Shown here: positions 1-7,437 of the stretch, in pieces
Layout: each line of letters opens with the position of its first letter
How positions within the stretch are numbered: position 1 is the stretch's first letter
Assembly: GCA_016199015.1 (NCBI GenBank)
Contig: JACQHN010000154.1
Location: forward strand, 1-11,371
Source of the DNA: Nitrospira defluvii
Lineage (GTDB): Bacteria; Nitrospirota; Nitrospiria; Nitrospirales; Nitrospiraceae
Reading direction: 5' to 3'
DNA length: 11,371 nt
Notes under the pieces: model-generated
Told to the model about the DNA's origin: nothing
Databases searched by the model: none
Seen by the model: the letters and a program-made list of their open reading frames with translations, nothing else
Position numbers and translations under genes: made by a program

Positions 1-722
1 ACCGGCGTCGGTGCGCCGTGATACGTATCGGGGATCCATGAATGGAATGGGACCGCGCCAATCTTGAATCCCAAGGCGGCAAAAATGAGCAGGAAGCCGA
101 TGACGAGGCCGGTAGTCGGGGCTGCGCCAGTCATGTCTGAGAAGACGAGCTTGCCTGTTTCGCCATAGACCAGGCTGATGCCATAGGCGAGCAAGCCCGC
201 CGCAAAGACTCCCAGGATGAAGAACTTGAGCCCGGCCTCGTTGGATGCCATATCGTCACGGAGATAGGACACCAGGACATAAAAGCCGAATGTCGCGAAC
301 TCCAGGGTGACGAAGAGCGACAGCAAATCGTTGGCGGAGGTCATGAACATCATGCCCAATGCCGACATCACGACAAGGAAATAGTATTCGCCACGGAAGA
401 AAGAAAACCGGTGCACATAATCGATCGACAAGAGAATGACCAGGATCGTGGCGAGGAGGATCATCACTTTGAAGAAGATGGCCATCCGATCCAGAACGAA
501 CATCCTGCCGAACAGGGTGCCGGTGATGCCGGTCACATCAAACCAGGCCAGGCAAGCCAGCGTGATCACTAATCCAAGAATGCTCAGGTAGGCGAGCTGT
601 TCCTGAACGATCCGCTTGAACGAAAAATCGACGATCAGGATGACGCACAGCCAGGCAGTGAGGAACAGCTCTGGCAGCAGAAGCAGGAGATCGCTGACTG
701 ACAGGGTAAGAGAAAAAGTCAT
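1..722 (-). CDS. nuoN: NADH-quinone oxidoreductase subunit N, antiporter-like membrane subunit (partial, 3' end beyond left edge)
   Basis: NuoN is one of the Mrp-antiporter-like proton-pumping subunits of the complex I membrane arm. About 240 codons are visible, roughly half of the usual 480-500. The N-terminus has the family-typical LLLLPELFL segment. The TM5 glutamate is in the stretch VTLEFATFGFYVLVSY (E141, like E. coli E133). Next comes the signature GLKFFILGVF (164-173), then the TM7 lysine in GFKIGAVPFHSWIPD (K220, like E. coli K217), followed by the YHGAPTP motif at the window edge. The key charged residues visible are therefore intact. The ATG shares an ATGA overlap with the nuoM2 stop, and an AAGGTGG ribosome-binding sequence lies about 8 bases upstream inside nuoM2, so translation is probably coupled. 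It is normally the last gene of the operon; what follows is outside the window. Confidence 0.96.
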   Translation of the reverse strand, partial: MTFSLTLSVSDLLLLLPELFLTAWLCVILIVDFSFKRIVQEQLAYLSILGLVITLACLAWFDVTGITGTLFGRMFVLDRMAIFFKVMILLATILVILLSIDYVHRFSFFRGEYYFLVVMSALGMMFMTSANDLLSLFVTLEFATFGFYVLVSYLRDDMASNEAGLKFFILGVFAAGLLAYGISLVYGETGKLVFSDMTGAAPTTGLVIGFLLIFAALGFKIGAVPFHSWIPDTYHGAPTP

Positions 723-2374
723 CGCGGGGCCACCTTCGCAAGTGCTTCACGGGAAGCAGATGTGGGTACGGTTGGCGAGGTGGCATGTGGAAGGTTCATA
801 GGGTGCTCCGCAACCGGGACGACCTTAGTGATACGAGCGATCAAGGGATCAACCCCGGATCGGACGACGGAGTAGAGGTGCCCCGGGAAAATTCCAAAAC
901 TGATGCTGACGGTGATCATGATCAGCAGCGGCATACGATCAACGAGAGTCACGGCATCATGTGAGTGGCTGTATTTCTCCGCCATGGATCCATAAAACAG
1001 GCCGCGCATCATCTTAAAGAGATAGGCCATGGTCAGCACGATACCCAGGACGGCGATCACGACCTGGAAGGGATATTTGTTCCAGCTGCCGACGATGATC
1101 ATGACTTCGGCGATAAAGTTCACGGTGCCGGGCATGCCGATCGAGGCCATGCAGCCGATGACGAACGCGGCGGAGATAAACGGCATTCGATTGGACAGTC
1201 CCCCCAGCGAGGGGATGTCGCGCGTATGCGTTTGGTCGTAGACCCAGCCAGCCATGGCGAACAACATCCCGGTGGCCATGGCGTGAGCGAACATATAGAT
1301 GACGGCTCCGCTCAGGCTGATGTAGTCGAGTGCAGCCATGCCGAGGAACACATAGCCCATATGGCTGGAGCTGGAATACCCGATCACATATTTGGTGTCT
1401 TTCGCATAATACGCGACGAGTCCCCCGTAGATGATGCTGAAGATGCAGAGGACGGCGGCGATGGGCATGAGTTCACGCGTCGTCTCGGGCAGAATTTCGA
1501 AAGCAACCCGAATGATCGAGAAATGTCCCAACTTCATCAACACGCCGGCGTGCAACATGCTGGTCGCCGCCGGTGCGGCTGCATGTCCGACCGGGGACCA
1601 GGAATGCAACGGCCAGATCGGGGCGATCGACGCAAATCCGAAGAAGATCAACAGCCAGATAACAGTTGCTAGAGGACCGGAGAAATGCGCCTGTTCCCGC
1701 AGGACCAAAATATCGAAGGTGTTGAGCCCTGAGAATTTATAGATCAGCAGAATGCCCATCAAGGCTGCGACGGCAAAGGCAGAGAGAAACAGGACCAACT
1801 TCATGGCCGCGTATTCTTTGCTGTTTGCGCCGAAATTGAAGATAAAGCCGACCGAGTCTCGCTGCTTCAGACCTTCAGGGTCCGTCATCTCCAGATATTT
1901 TTTGGTGTGGCTGCCCCACATGCCGAGGAGGAGATACATGGGGATAACCGACATTTCATAGAAGAAATACAGGAAGAAGAGATCCAGCGACATGAAGACG
2001 CCGATCGTGGCGGCGGCCAGAATCAAGATCCAGATATAAAACTCCTTTATCCGATCTTTAATGTGCCACGAGACGAAAATGCCGGCGAAGAGCAGGATGG
2101 ACGAGGCCAGCACCAGCGGAGTGCCGATCCCGTCCACACCCAGATGGAGCGAAATTCCCAGCTGACGCGACCATTCGATTCGCTGGAGAAACTGAAAGCC
2201 GCCTTTGAGCGGATCATAGGCATAAAAGAGATAGATCGAGGCAATCAAGGAGACGAAAGCGGAACCGGCTGCGATGCCTCGCACCAGCGAGAGTTGCCGG
2301 TTGGAGACGAAGATCAAGGCCAAGGCGCCCGCAAACGGGGCAAATAAAATGATGAGCAGTGTGTATTCAGCCAT
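719..2374 (-). CDS. nuoM: NADH-quinone oxidoreductase subunit M, second paralogue (NuoM2)
   Basis: This is the second of two tandem NuoM-type antiporter-like subunits (551 aa; E. coli NuoM is about 509). TM5 carries the glutamate in FFYEMSVIPMYLL (E140). TM8 has the lysine in HAGVLMKLGHF (K281, like E. coli K265). Histidines H338 (SSSSHMGY) and H364 (MFAHAMATG) match E. coli H322 and H348, and E423 in NFIAEVMII matches E. coli E407. The TM7 segment reads GFASIAPIWPLHSW, so Ile250 stands where the essential TM7 lysine (E. coli K234) is expected. Compared with NuoM1 there are about 27 extra residues between TM5 and TM6 (about 154-187), plus a polar Pro/Thr/Ser-rich C-terminal tail. The ATG lies 7 bases after the nuoM1 stop with only a weak AGAAG ribosome-binding sequence; the stop overlaps nuoN. 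Sequence divergence from NuoM1 argues against a recent duplication. Membership in the NuoM family is secure; its pumping competence is an open question. Confidence 0.93.
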   Translation of the reverse strand: MAEYTLLIILFAPFAGALALIFVSNRQLSLVRGIAAGSAFVSLIASIYLFYAYDPLKGGFQFLQRIEWSRQLGISLHLGVDGIGTPLVLASSILLFAGIFVSWHIKDRIKEFYIWILILAAATIGVFMSLDLFFLYFFYEMSVIPMYLLLGMWGSHTKKYLEMTDPEGLKQRDSVGFIFNFGANSKEYAAMKLVLFLSAFAVAALMGILLIYKFSGLNTFDILVLREQAHFSGPLATVIWLLIFFGFASIAPIWPLHSWSPVGHAAAPAATSMLHAGVLMKLGHFSIIRVAFEILPETTRELMPIAAVLCIFSIIYGGLVAYYAKDTKYVIGYSSSSHMGYVFLGMAALDYISLSGAVIYMFAHAMATGMLFAMAGWVYDQTHTRDIPSLGGLSNRMPFISAAFVIGCMASIGMPGTVNFIAEVMIIVGSWNKYPFQVVIAVLGIVLTMAYLFKMMRGLFYGSMAEKYSHSHDAVTLVDRMPLLIMITVSISFGIFPGHLYSVVRSGVDPLIARITKVVPVAEHPMNLPHATSPTVPTSASREALAKVAPR

Positions 2375-2381
2375 GGTCTTC

Positions 2382-3941
2382 TTACTTCGACGGCATGTGA
2401 ATGACGCTGTCTACTGAGGCCACTTTCGCGCGATCCAGCCGGTCGACGAGGGCCTGAATCGATCCGTTCATCATTCGCAGGAAGGGCGACGGGTACAGGC
2501 CGATCCACAAGATCATGATCGACAGCGACAGCGCAATCGTGATCTCCCGCATGTGCAAATCCTTGATCGCAGCCGAGACGTTCTTGGTCAGAGGCCCGAG
2601 CATCGCGCGTTCGTAGTACCAGAGAAAATAGGCGGCTCCGAAGATGACGCCGAGGACCGCCACGGCTCCATACCACCATTTGGCTTTGAACGCGCCCAGA
2701 AGGATCAGGAATTCTCCGACGAATCCGTTCGTGCCGGGTAGTCCGATGGAGGCCATGCCGATCAACAGGAGAAAGGTGGCTAAGAGCGGGACTTGTTTCG
2801 CAAATCCTCCGAAGGCGGACAAGTGAGAGCTTTGTTGCCTGGTCGATAAGAAGCCCGCCATGAAAAACAGGCCGGCGGTGCTGAAGCCTAGGTTGATCAT
2901 GGTCAGCAGGCTGCCCTGCAGGCCTTGAAAGTTCAGGGCAAAGAGTCCGACCACCACAAAGCCGAGGTGGCTGATGCTGCTGAAGGCGAGGAGGCGTTTG
3001 AAGTCCAATTGCACCAGCGCCACGACGGCCCCATAGAGAATCGCTGTGAGGGCCAGCACCATCACGATGGCGACCACCCCATCGCTCTTTGAGGCATCCG
3101 GAACCAACGGGAAGGTAAACCGAAGGAATCCATAGGTGCCCAATTTCATACCCGCCAGCATGACGGCCATGCCGATGGGTCCTTCCACCAGGGCATCGGG
3201 GAGCCAGGTGTGGAACGGGAACAACGGCGCCTTGAAGGCGAATCCCATGAACATGAGCCAGAAAATCAGAATCTGCTGGGAGAGTGGAATCGGGACAGAT
3301 AGCAATTGCAGCAGGTCGAATGAGTAGACCTCGTCGAGGTGATGAGTCACGGCCCACTGGTGATAATTGATATCGAGCAACGCGATGCCCACCAACATGA
3401 AGACGCTTCCCAGTAGCGTGTAGAGCACATACTTGAGCGCCGCGTAATGCCGTTCCGGTCCGCCGCCCCACAACTTGATCAGGAAATAGCTGGGGATGAG
3501 CATGAGCTCCCAGAAGACGAAGAACAAAATCAAGTCGATGGAGACAAAGATGCCGATCGTGGTGGTTTCCAGTGCCAAGAGCGCCATGAAGTAGAGGCGG
3601 ACCTGGTTGCGCACCGTGTCCCAGGAATAGACGACGACCAGCACGGTCAGGAAGGCCGTGAGGCCCACAAAGAGCACACTGATGCCATCCACGGCCAGGT
3701 GGTACCCGATGCCGAGCGCCGGCATCCACCGAGCATGCTCGGCGAACTGCATCGCCGCGGAATCCGGTACGAAGCGCAGCAACACGAGGCTCGCAAGCGC
3801 GAGCTCCACTAGGGCGATCCCCAAGGCTGTTGTTTTGACGAGATCTTCATCCTCAATCAACCAGAGGACAGCCGCCCCTACCAATGGAAGGAAGATCAGA
3901 TACGAGAGAATGGGGAAACCAAAACTGAACTCTTCAAGCAT
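2382..3941 (-). CDS. nuoM: NADH-quinone oxidoreductase subunit M, first paralogue (NuoM1)
   Basis: This is the first of the tandem NuoM subunits, a polytopic proton-pumping antiporter-like protein of the complex I membrane arm (519 aa, normal length). Key residues visible are E145 in VFWELMLIPSYFLI (TM5), K237 in GFAFKAPLFPFHTWLPDA (TM7), K266 in AGMKLGTYGF (TM8), H325 in SSISHLGF and E410 in GLPGTNGFVGEFLIL (TM12). They correspond to E. coli E144, K234, K265, H322 and E407. At the position of E. coli H348 this protein has Leu351 (MINLGFSTAG where the family has a His before the Gly). It follows nuoL after a 24-base gap. The ribosome-binding site is poor: a GGAG lies 14 bases from the ATG and a shorter GGA about 6 bases away. 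With NuoM2 downstream it forms the double-NuoM arrangement of 2M complex I. Confidence 0.94.
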   Translation of the reverse strand: MLEEFSFGFPILSYLIFLPLVGAAVLWLIEDEDLVKTTALGIALVELALASLVLLRFVPDSAAMQFAEHARWMPALGIGYHLAVDGISVLFVGLTAFLTVLVVVYSWDTVRNQVRLYFMALLALETTTIGIFVSIDLILFFVFWELMLIPSYFLIKLWGGGPERHYAALKYVLYTLLGSVFMLVGIALLDINYHQWAVTHHLDEVYSFDLLQLLSVPIPLSQQILIFWLMFMGFAFKAPLFPFHTWLPDALVEGPIGMAVMLAGMKLGTYGFLRFTFPLVPDASKSDGVVAIVMVLALTAILYGAVVALVQLDFKRLLAFSSISHLGFVVVGLFALNFQGLQGSLLTMINLGFSTAGLFFMAGFLSTRQQSSHLSAFGGFAKQVPLLATFLLLIGMASIGLPGTNGFVGEFLILLGAFKAKWWYGAVAVLGVIFGAAYFLWYYERAMLGPLTKNVSAAIKDLHMREITIALSLSIMILWIGLYPSPFLRMMNGSIQALVDRLDRAKVASVDSVIHMPSK

Positions 3942-3965
3942 CGTGTGTCCAAAAACTCCGCTGCG

Positions 3966-5969
3966 TCAGCGTGATGAATACCCGGTGGAACCGGTTCCGG
4001 TCCAAATGAGGAAAACGATATGCACGAGAATAAATAATCCGGCCACGATGATGGCCGCATACTGATGCACCATGCCGGTTTGGAGCCGCCGCCATGAGCG
4101 GGCCAATTGGTGGTTGGCATAGCCGATAATATTCAAGAATGCGTAGACGACGTGTTTTTCCGTCCAGGTTATGGCGGCTGAGCTGGCGTCGGTTCCTCGA
4201 TCGATTGAACGGACAAGGCCGTCGATGATGGTTCGATCGAACCAATCGCAGAGTTGCCCTAATCGCTTGGTGGGTTCTACAAACAGGGTGTCGTAGAGCT
4301 CATCGACATAGTACTTGTTGAGCAAGGTCGTATAGACGCCGGGCATCCGGTTGGCCAGCGCATCCGCTGCTGTGGACTGGCCGCTATAAAAATAATGCGC
4401 GAGTCCCCAGCCCAGTAGTGCGATGACGGTGGCTGTGCCCATCAAGCCGAGTATCAAGGCTGGAGCGGTGGCATGCTCCTCACCGGCAACACCTGCGACC
4501 GAATGGAGGAAATGATGGAACCAGCCGTTTTCGGGCGGGACGCCTGGAAAGCCACCGATGACGGACAGCGTGGCCAAGACCACCAAGGGGCCGATCATCA
4601 CCATTGGGGATTCATGGACGTGCTCGGCGGTGTGATGATCCAGCCGCGAGGTTCCATAAAATGTGAGGTATGTCAGGCGGAACATATAAAACGACGTCAA
4701 GAAAGCGCCGGCCGCGGCCATGCCATAGAGTAGATAATGCTGGTGGACGAAGGCATGGCCCATGATTTCATCTTTGCTCCAGAATCCCGCCAATGGAGGA
4801 ATCCCTGCGATCGCAATCGTGCCGATCAAAAAGAGCATGTGTGTCCAAGGAATCTTCGACTTCAAAGCGCCCATCTTGCGGATATCCTGTTCACCTGACA
4901 GCGCATGGATGACAGAGCCGGCGGACAGAAAGAGCAAGGCCTTGAAAAAGGCGTGGGTCATGAGATGGAAGACCGCAGCCGTATAGGCGCCGAGGCCGCA
5001 TCCCAGGAACATATAGCCGAGTTGGCTCACCGTGGAATAGGCCAGGACACGCTTGATGTCGGTTTGGACCAGCCCGATCGTCGCTGCGAAGAGCGCCGTG
5101 AGTCCGCCGATCCAGGCCACGGTCGTCATGGCGACAGGTGACAGATCGAAGATTGCGTGATTGCGAACAATCATATAGACGCCGGCCGTGACCATGGTGG
5201 CGGCATGAATGAGGGCGCTCACCGGGGTCGGGCCTTCCATGGCATCGGGCAGCCAGGTATAGAGCGGGAGTTGCGCCGATTTGCCAACGGCGCCGACCAA
5301 CAGGCAGAGAGCAATGGCTGTAGCCATTGCAGGCGACAGTTGAGCGGCATTCTGCATGACCTGGGTGTAGTCGAGCGTCCGGAAGTTGACGAACACCAGA
5401 AAGATCGCCAGGAGAAATCCGGCATCACCGATTCGATTGACCACGAAGGCCTTCGTGGCGGCTTTGGCGGCGGAGACCTTCTCGTAGTAATAGCCGATCA
5501 GAAGATAGGAGCAAAGCCCGACGCCTTCCCATCCGATGAAGAGGACGACGTAGTTGTTGCCCATCACGAGCAACAACATCGAGACCATGAAGAGATTCAT
5601 GTACACGAAGAATCGCGTGAAGCCCGATTCTCCATGCATGTATCCCACGGAATACACATGGATCAGAAATCCCACCCCCGTGATGACCAGCAGCATGATG
5701 CAGGTCAGGGGATCGATCAAAAAGGCAAGATTGATCGTGAGATCGCCGCCGAAGATCCACTTGTACGCGACCACTTCACGGGCAGCTCCCGTTCTCAGGA
5801 TGTCCGTGAAGACCGCCAGCGAACAGAGGAATGAGAGCAGGACGGAGCCCCACGCAAACCGGTGCGCTAGGTCGTGGGAATACCGGTGTCCGAGGAGGCC
5901 GTTCACAAGGACGGCCATCAACGGAAACAGGGGAATCAGTTTAACGATCAGATCGATTGAGTCGGACAC
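3966..5969 (-). CDS. nuoL: NADH-quinone oxidoreductase subunit L with extended lateral helix region
   Basis: NuoL is the distal antiporter-like pump subunit, with a C-terminal amphipathic lateral helix (HL) that lies along the other pumps. It has 667 aa against 613 in E. coli. Conserved residues sit almost at E. coli numbering: E148 in GWEGVGLCSYLLIG, K230 in GAVGKSAQLPLYTWLPDAM, H255 in SALIHAATMVTAG, K343 in THAFFKALLFLSAG, and K399/D400 in FWSKDE. The C-terminal part runs from KYYVDELYD (from 552) through IIDGLV (581-586) to RRLQTG (to 632), then a last membrane helix at about 638-656. That span is about 81 residues, where typical NuoL proteins have about 56; the surplus lies near 591-617. 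This is expected if HL must reach across one more antiporter subunit. The start is GTG, one base after the nuoK stop; no in-frame ATG occurs before residue 18, which would cut into TM1. Confidence 0.96.
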   Translation of the reverse strand: MSDSIDLIVKLIPLFPLMAVLVNGLLGHRYSHDLAHRFAWGSVLLSFLCSLAVFTDILRTGAAREVVAYKWIFGGDLTINLAFLIDPLTCIMLLVITGVGFLIHVYSVGYMHGESGFTRFFVYMNLFMVSMLLLVMGNNYVVLFIGWEGVGLCSYLLIGYYYEKVSAAKAATKAFVVNRIGDAGFLLAIFLVFVNFRTLDYTQVMQNAAQLSPAMATAIALCLLVGAVGKSAQLPLYTWLPDAMEGPTPVSALIHAATMVTAGVYMIVRNHAIFDLSPVAMTTVAWIGGLTALFAATIGLVQTDIKRVLAYSTVSQLGYMFLGCGLGAYTAAVFHLMTHAFFKALLFLSAGSVIHALSGEQDIRKMGALKSKIPWTHMLFLIGTIAIAGIPPLAGFWSKDEIMGHAFVHQHYLLYGMAAAGAFLTSFYMFRLTYLTFYGTSRLDHHTAEHVHESPMVMIGPLVVLATLSVIGGFPGVPPENGWFHHFLHSVAGVAGEEHATAPALILGLMGTATVIALLGWGLAHYFYSGQSTAADALANRMPGVYTTLLNKYYVDELYDTLFVEPTKRLGQLCDWFDRTIIDGLVRSIDRGTDASSAAITWTEKHVVYAFLNIIGYANHQLARSWRRLQTGMVHQYAAIIVAGLFILVHIVFLIWTGTGSTGYSSR

Positions 5970-5970
5970 G

Positions 5971-6273
5971 TTACCACTTCAAGAGATTCATTTCATCGAC
6001 GTTGGTCGAAATCTTGCCGCGGAAGACGACAATGATGATGGCCAGTCCAATGGCCGCTTCTCCCGCCGCAATGGCGATGATGAAGAGTGCCACGATCTGT
6101 CCCTGCATGGAGTCGAGATAATGGGAGAAGGCGACCAGGTTGATGGTGGCCGCGTTCAGCATGATTTCGACGGACATCAGCACGATAATGAAATTGCGGC
6201 GGATCAGCACACCGAGTAACCCTGTCGCAAATAACACCGCACTCACGGCCACATAGGCGGACAAGGGAATCAT
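5971..6273 (-). CDS. nuoK: NADH-quinone oxidoreductase subunit K
   Basis: NuoK is a small three-helix membrane subunit (100 aa, exactly the usual size) linking the quinone-site end of the membrane arm to the antiporter-like pumps. Both conserved membrane glutamates are present at the E. coli positions: E36 in LMSVEIMLNA and E72 in IAAGEAAIGLA. These belong to the so-called E-channel. The ATG overlaps the nuoJ stop as ATGA, with a GAGG ribosome-binding sequence about 10 bases upstream inside nuoJ, so translation is probably coupled. The protein ends FRGKISTNVDEMNLLKW, and the stop lies one base before the GTG of nuoL. Confidence 0.97.
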   Translation of the reverse strand: MIPLSAYVAVSAVLFATGLLGVLIRRNFIIVLMSVEIMLNAATINLVAFSHYLDSMQGQIVALFIIAIAAGEAAIGLAIIIVVFRGKISTNVDEMNLLKW

Positions 6274-6794
6274 GCGTCGCGCCTCGTCTCGATCGATTTG
6301 GGAGCCTTGGCCAGGACGATGGCGCCGACGATGGCTCCCGTTAGGAACACACCGATAATTTCAAATTGCAGCAAGTATTCGCTGAACATCTTGATGCCGA
6401 TGGCATGGGCATCTCCGTTCTGCAGGATGGCCGCCGAGGTGGCATCGCCTTTTGCGCCACTGAAAGGCGATCGCACCAGCAGGAACAACAGATACACCAA
6501 CCCAATAGCTGCGGGAGCCAGTAGATACGGCGTCTTGGCGTGGAAGTAGCGGTCGTCTGTCTTGAGGTTCAACAACATGAGGACGAACAAATACAGGACC
6601 AAAATGGCTCCTGCGTAGACGATCACCTGGACGGCCCATAGGAACTCCGCGTTCAGCATGATGAACAGTCCCGATACGTGGAGCAGTAGGGCCAGAAGCG
6701 CCAGACCGCATTGCACCGGGTGCTTCAGCGACACGGTCAGAATGCCGGCGACAATACTCACCACTGCGAAATACGCGAAAAACACGAAGGCCAT
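6270..6794 (-). CDS. nuoJ: NADH-quinone oxidoreductase subunit J
   Basis: NuoJ is a five-helix membrane subunit next to NuoK (174 aa from the chosen start). The family hallmark NAEFLWAVQVIVYAGAILV lies at residues 48-66. It includes Y60 and G62 of the TM3 region that forms a pi-bulge in known structures and is tied to coupling between quinone reduction and pumping. The ATG at 6794 is chosen because the protein then begins MAFVFFAYFA, as family members do. A TTG at 6809 would add five residues and create a TTGA overlap with the nuoI stop. Neither start has a convincing ribosome-binding sequence, so translation may depend on ribosomes finishing nuoI. The upstream nuoI frame also contains a -1 slippery heptamer from which this frame is open (annotated separately). 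The stop overlaps the nuoK start. Confidence 0.95.
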   Translation of the reverse strand: MAFVFFAYFAVVSIVAGILTVSLKHPVQCGLALLALLLHVSGLFIMLNAEFLWAVQVIVYAGAILVLYLFVLMLLNLKTDDRYFHAKTPYLLAPAAIGLVYLLFLLVRSPFSGAKGDATSAAILQNGDAHAIGIKMFSEYLLQFEIIGVFLTGAIVGAIVLAKAPKSIETRRDA

Positions 6795-6805
6795 AACGGT
6801 ACGAT

Positions 6806-7393
6806 TCAACTCAAATGTTTGGGTTGTGACTGTGTGGGTTTGAGAACCGACTGCGGAAAGTAATAACGATACTCCCGGCTCTCCTCCGAGTTTTTTTCTT
6901 GGTTATGGGCATACAGATATTTCTTGGCGTCTTCAAGATGGCGTTCGCCTATCTCATAGAGCCGCTTCTTGTCGAAGAGGAGGGTGCGCTTGTCGTGAGT
7001 TGAGTATTCATACATCTTGGTCATCGCCAGCGCATTGACGGGGCAGGCTTCCGCGCAGTAGCCGCAAAAGACGCACTTGGTGATGTCGATATAGAACTCG
7101 GTGGCATAACGCTGGAGGGGACGGTTGGGGTCTTCATGGCTGATCACCTTGATGCAGCGGGACGGGCATGCCGCCTCGCAGAGATCACAACCCACGCAAC
7201 GTTCACGACCATCGTCGTAGCGGAGCAGTCCTAAGGCGCCACGGTGGCCGTCTGGGATGGTCCGCTGTTCACGCGGATATTGAAAGGTAATGGGACGGTG
7301 GAACATGTGTTTGAAGGTGACCTTCATGGCGTCCCAAATTTCGTAGAACAGGGCCGCCTGCAGAAGTTTTTTGGTCCACGCCCCGACACTCAT
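6806..7393 (-). CDS. nuoI: NADH-quinone oxidoreductase subunit I, 2x[4Fe-4S] ferredoxin-like
   Basis: NuoI carries clusters N6a and N6b, which pass electrons through the peripheral arm towards NuoB and the quinone site. There are two CxxCxxCxxxCP motifs: C66/C69/C72/C76 (CVGCDLCEAACP) and C107/C110/C113/C117 (CVFCGYCAEACP). The N-terminal part (MKVTFKHMFHRPITFQYP) is typical of the amphipathic membrane-contacting region of bacterial NuoI. The protein has 195 aa from the ATG at 7393, preferred because GAGGG lies about 8-9 bases upstream. An ATG two codons earlier, or a TTG at 7417, would give slightly longer forms. It lies 44 bases after nuoG, where nuoH normally intervenes; the gap is far too short for that gene. 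The C-terminal tail after the second cluster is long and polar and contains an A7 run. Confidence 0.97.
   Translation of the reverse strand: MSVGAWTKKLLQAALFYEIWDAMKVTFKHMFHRPITFQYPREQRTIPDGHRGALGLLRYDDGRERCVGCDLCEAACPSRCIKVISHEDPNRPLQRYATEFYIDITKCVFCGYCAEACPVNALAMTKMYEYSTHDKRTLLFDKKRLYEIGERHLEDAKKYLYAHNQEKNSEESREYRYYFPQSVLKPTQSQPKHLS
6890..6896 (-). other. A AAA AAC slippery heptamer in frame within nuoI (possible -1 frameshift site)
   Basis: On the coding strand, codons 166-168 of nuoI read GAA AAA AAC, which places the classical -1 slippery heptamer A AAA AAC in the exact required frame. From here the -1 frame has no stop codon for the remaining 28 codons before it meets the nuoJ TTG/ATG in the nuoJ frame, so slippage would yield a NuoI-NuoJ fusion. 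A GGAGGAG stretch lies a few bases downstream (6881-6887), not upstream where it would be expected to stimulate -1 slippage. I see no clear downstream pseudoknot. The heptamer and open frame are read directly; actual frameshifting is speculation, and an ordinary A-run in a lysine-containing tail is the simpler explanation. Confidence 0.3.
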
Positions 7394-7437
7394 TTTCATC
7401 ACCCTCAACGACAACAAAAAGACGGACGAGCTTACTC

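Noticed and set aside
965..1672. Plus-strand open frame of 235 codons opposite nuoM2
   Set aside because: Composition (His, Asp, Gly, Arg rich) and position match an antisense shadow of nuoM2.
2314..3729. A long alternative reading frame on the minus strand, 471 codons, overlapping nuoM1
   Set aside because: Its translation is rich in Arg, His, Pro and Gly with no family motif, while the nuoM1 frame over the same bases gives a complete, conserved NuoM protein. It is a shadow of GC-rich codon use.
5157..5834. Plus-strand open frame of 225 codons opposite nuoL
   Set aside because: Antisense to strongly conserved NuoL sequence; His/Asp/Gly-rich translation typical of the reverse of membrane-protein codons, with no recognisable domain.
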